In this document: positions 5,153 through 6,719 of the stretch, one piece after another
How the letters are laid out: every line of letters starts with the position of its first letter
How positions within the stretch are numbered: the first letter of the stretch is position 1
Assembly (NCBI GenBank): GCA_947253615.1
Contig: CAMYAA010000048.1
Span: 1-6,719, forward strand
DNA: 6,719 nucleotides
Source: an uncultured Sutterellaceae bacterium
GTDB taxonomy: Bacteria; Pseudomonadota; Gammaproteobacteria; Burkholderiales; Burkholderiaceae_F
Reading direction: 5' to 3'
Notes under the pieces: model-generated
Told to the model about the DNA's origin: nothing
The model's database searches: none
The model's input: only the letters and a program-made list of their open reading frames with translations
Made by a program: the position numbers and the translations under genes

Positions 5153-6650
5153 GTGATTCCAGAAATTGGCCACTTTGCCCTTATCCTCTGTTTGGTGCTT
5201 AGCATCATTCAAGGGGTGCTTCCTATTTGGGGGGCATACAAAGGCAATGGTGCCCTGATGGCCGTCGCCAAGCCGACTGCAGCAACCAATGCCTTATTTG
5301 GCACGATTGCGTTAGGGTGCCTCGCCTATAGCTTTTATACGTCAGACTTTACCGTCTTAAACGTTGCCAATAACTCCAACTCGCTCTTACCTTGGTACTA
5401 CAAGATTGCAGCGACCTGGGGTAGCCACGAAGGTTCGATTCTCTTCTGGACGGTAACGTTAGGTTGGTGGGGCGCCGCGGTGGCGTTCTCCGCCCGTCGT
5501 TTACCGACGGAAACGGTGGCCCGCGTGGTGGGTGTTTTAGGCTTAGTGGGCTTTGGCTTCTTAGCCTTTATGCTTTTAACGTCGAATCCGTTCTTACGTC
5601 TCTTCCCGAGTCCGCAAGAAGGGGCTGACTTAAATCCGTTACTTCAAGACCCGGGGATGGTGTTCCATCCGCCGTTATTGTATTTAGGCTATGTGGGCTT
5701 CTCGGTCCCGTTTGCCTTTGCCATTGCTGCCTTGATTTCGGGTCGTTTAGACGCGGCCTGGGCTCGTTGGATGCGTCCTTGGACGACGGCGGCTTGGGTG
5801 CTTTTAACCTTAGGGATTGCCTTGGGTTCTTACTGGGCTTACTACGAGCTCGGTTGGGGCGGCTGGTGGTTCTGGGACCCGGTCGAAAATTCTTCCTTCA
5901 TGCCGTGGTTAACGGGGACGGCCTTAATCCACTCGTTAGCCGTGACGGAAAAGCGTGGTTGCTTCCGCATTTGGACGGTGCTCTTAGCGATTATGACCTT
6001 TAGCTTGTCGCTCTTGGGGACGTTCTTGGTGCGTTCTGGCGTGCTCACCTCGGTTCACGCCTTCGCGACCGACCCGCAACGTGGTCTCTTCATCTTAGCC
6101 TTCTTAATCATCGTGATTGGCTTGAGCTTCTTGCTCTTTGCTTGGCGTGCGCCGACGGTGGGTTTAGGTGGCAACTTCTCCATGATTTCGCGCGAATCCA
6201 TGTTATTAGTCAATAACGTGCTTCTCGTCGTGGCCATGGGGGCGGTGCTTTTAGGGACCCTTTATCCGCTTTTCTTAGATGCGTTGAACGCCGGCAAGAT
6301 TTCCGTGGGGCCACCGTACTTTGATGCGGTCTTTGGTCCGTTGATGATGCCGCTTGTCTTCTTGATGGCGGTCGGGCCTTTGGCCAAGTGGAAAGATGCT
6401 GATCCTAAGGAATTGGCCAAGAAATTAGCGTTGAGCTTTATTTTGGCCGTGGCTGCTGGGATTGTCATTCCAGCTGCGATGGGCGAAATGGGTGTCTGGG
6501 TGGTCATTGGCTGCTCGATGGCGATGTTTGTGATCTTCTCCTCCTTCGAAACGATTCGTCAACAGATTCGAAATGGTAAGGGGGGTATTGTCGCTCGCTT
6601 GTTCCGTCAACCGCGTTCCTGGTGGGGCATGTTAATTGCTCACATTGGGG
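5153..6650 (+). CDS. ccmF: Cytochrome c heme lyase subunit CcmF, 3' part missing
   Basis: Large inner-membrane WWD protein that, with CcmH, moves heme from CcmE to the CXXCH motif of apocytochrome c. About 499 genuine residues are present, against about 650 in the family. The start is GTG at 5153 with AGGAGA (5141-5146) six bases upstream, and MIPEIGHFAL aligns with the E. coli N-terminus. The WWD motif is WGGWWFWDPVEN (235-246). Four family histidines are visible: His172 (FHPPLL) and His302 (SVHAF) on the periplasmic side, and His260 (ALIHSLAV) and His497 (AHIG), the likely ligands of the stable heme b (E. coli His261 and His491). The genomic part ends at 6650, two residues after His497. The apparent ending AVSYTT and the TGA at 6668-6670 come from adapter. 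The lost part would hold the large C-terminal periplasmic loop and last helix. Confidence 0.96.
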
Positions 6651-6719
6651 CTGTCTCTTATACAACCTGACGCTGCCGACGATATGCAGTGTGTAGATCT
6701 CGGTGGTCGCCGTATCATT
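6651..6719. other. Reverse complement of Illumina Nextera P5 adapter (artefact)
   Basis: Bases 6651-6664 (CTGTCTCTTATACA) start the Tn5 mosaic end and 6668-6682 continue the Read 1 segment. 6683-6690 is TATGCAGT, the complement of the same i5 index seen at the left end, and 6691-6719 is the full complement of the P5 oligo. The junction at 6662-6668 differs from the canonical adapter by one missing base and one substitution, as expected from error-containing read ends. It supplies a false stop codon to ccmF. Confidence 0.97.

Noticed and set aside
5767..6003. 78-codon plus-strand ORF within ccmF
   Set aside because: Alternative frame of the WWD region of ccmF; the protein looks like a shifted reading of tryptophan and glycine codons.
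1..6719. Inverted terminal sequences suggesting a transposon or linear plasmid
   Set aside because: Both are the Nextera adapter with Tn5 mosaic end and a shared i5 index, a library artefact. No transposase or replication gene is present.

Overview
The window is the 5' part of a system I cytochrome c maturation operon (ccmA, ccmB, ccmC, ccmD, ccmE and a cut-off ccmF, all on +). It is preceded by a YddG-type drug/metabolite exporter gene (+) and a small lipoprotein gene (-). Protein similarity recalled from the E. coli Ccm proteins and YddG, together with the System I gene order, points to a Proteobacterium, gamma or beta. The genus cannot be fixed by eye. No rRNA, tRNA, CRISPR array, transposase or phage gene was seen.

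Both ends are synthetic. Bases 1-49 and 6651-6719 match the Illumina Nextera P5/Read 1 adapter, including an 8-base i5 index (ACTGCATA), in inverted orientation. The biological insert is therefore about 50-6650, and the window looks like a whole short assembly contig with untrimmed adapter. The last residues and the stop codon of the ccmF reading frame come from adapter, and real ccmF continues past the contig end.

Layout: 50-162 is a short leader. 163-1131 is the yddG-like exporter. 1132-1258 is a convergent spacer with a strong minus-strand terminator. 1259-1645 (-) is a lipoprotein, overlapped by ATGA with a doubtful 65-codon membrane ORF at 1642-1839 (-). 1840-1982 is the divergent spacer that should hold the ccm promoter. 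1983-3372 is ccmAB. 3373-3512 is a 140-base spacer with repeated CGCTA/TAGCG arms. 3513-4949 is ccmCDE, tightly coupled. 4950-5152 is a 203-base spacer with mutually exclusive stems and an A/T-rich hairpin. 5153-6650 is partial ccmF.

How the genes work together (family knowledge): CcmA (ATPase) and CcmB act with CcmC and CcmD. CcmC loads heme from the membrane onto a histidine of CcmE, and ATP hydrolysis by CcmAB releases holo-CcmE. CcmE carries heme to CcmF, which with CcmH attaches it to the CXXCH motif of apocytochrome c. The usual partners ccmG, ccmH and ccmI are not in the window and would be expected downstream.

No new system is evident. The most interesting non-coding signals are the two structured spacers that interrupt the operon, before ccmC and before ccmF.
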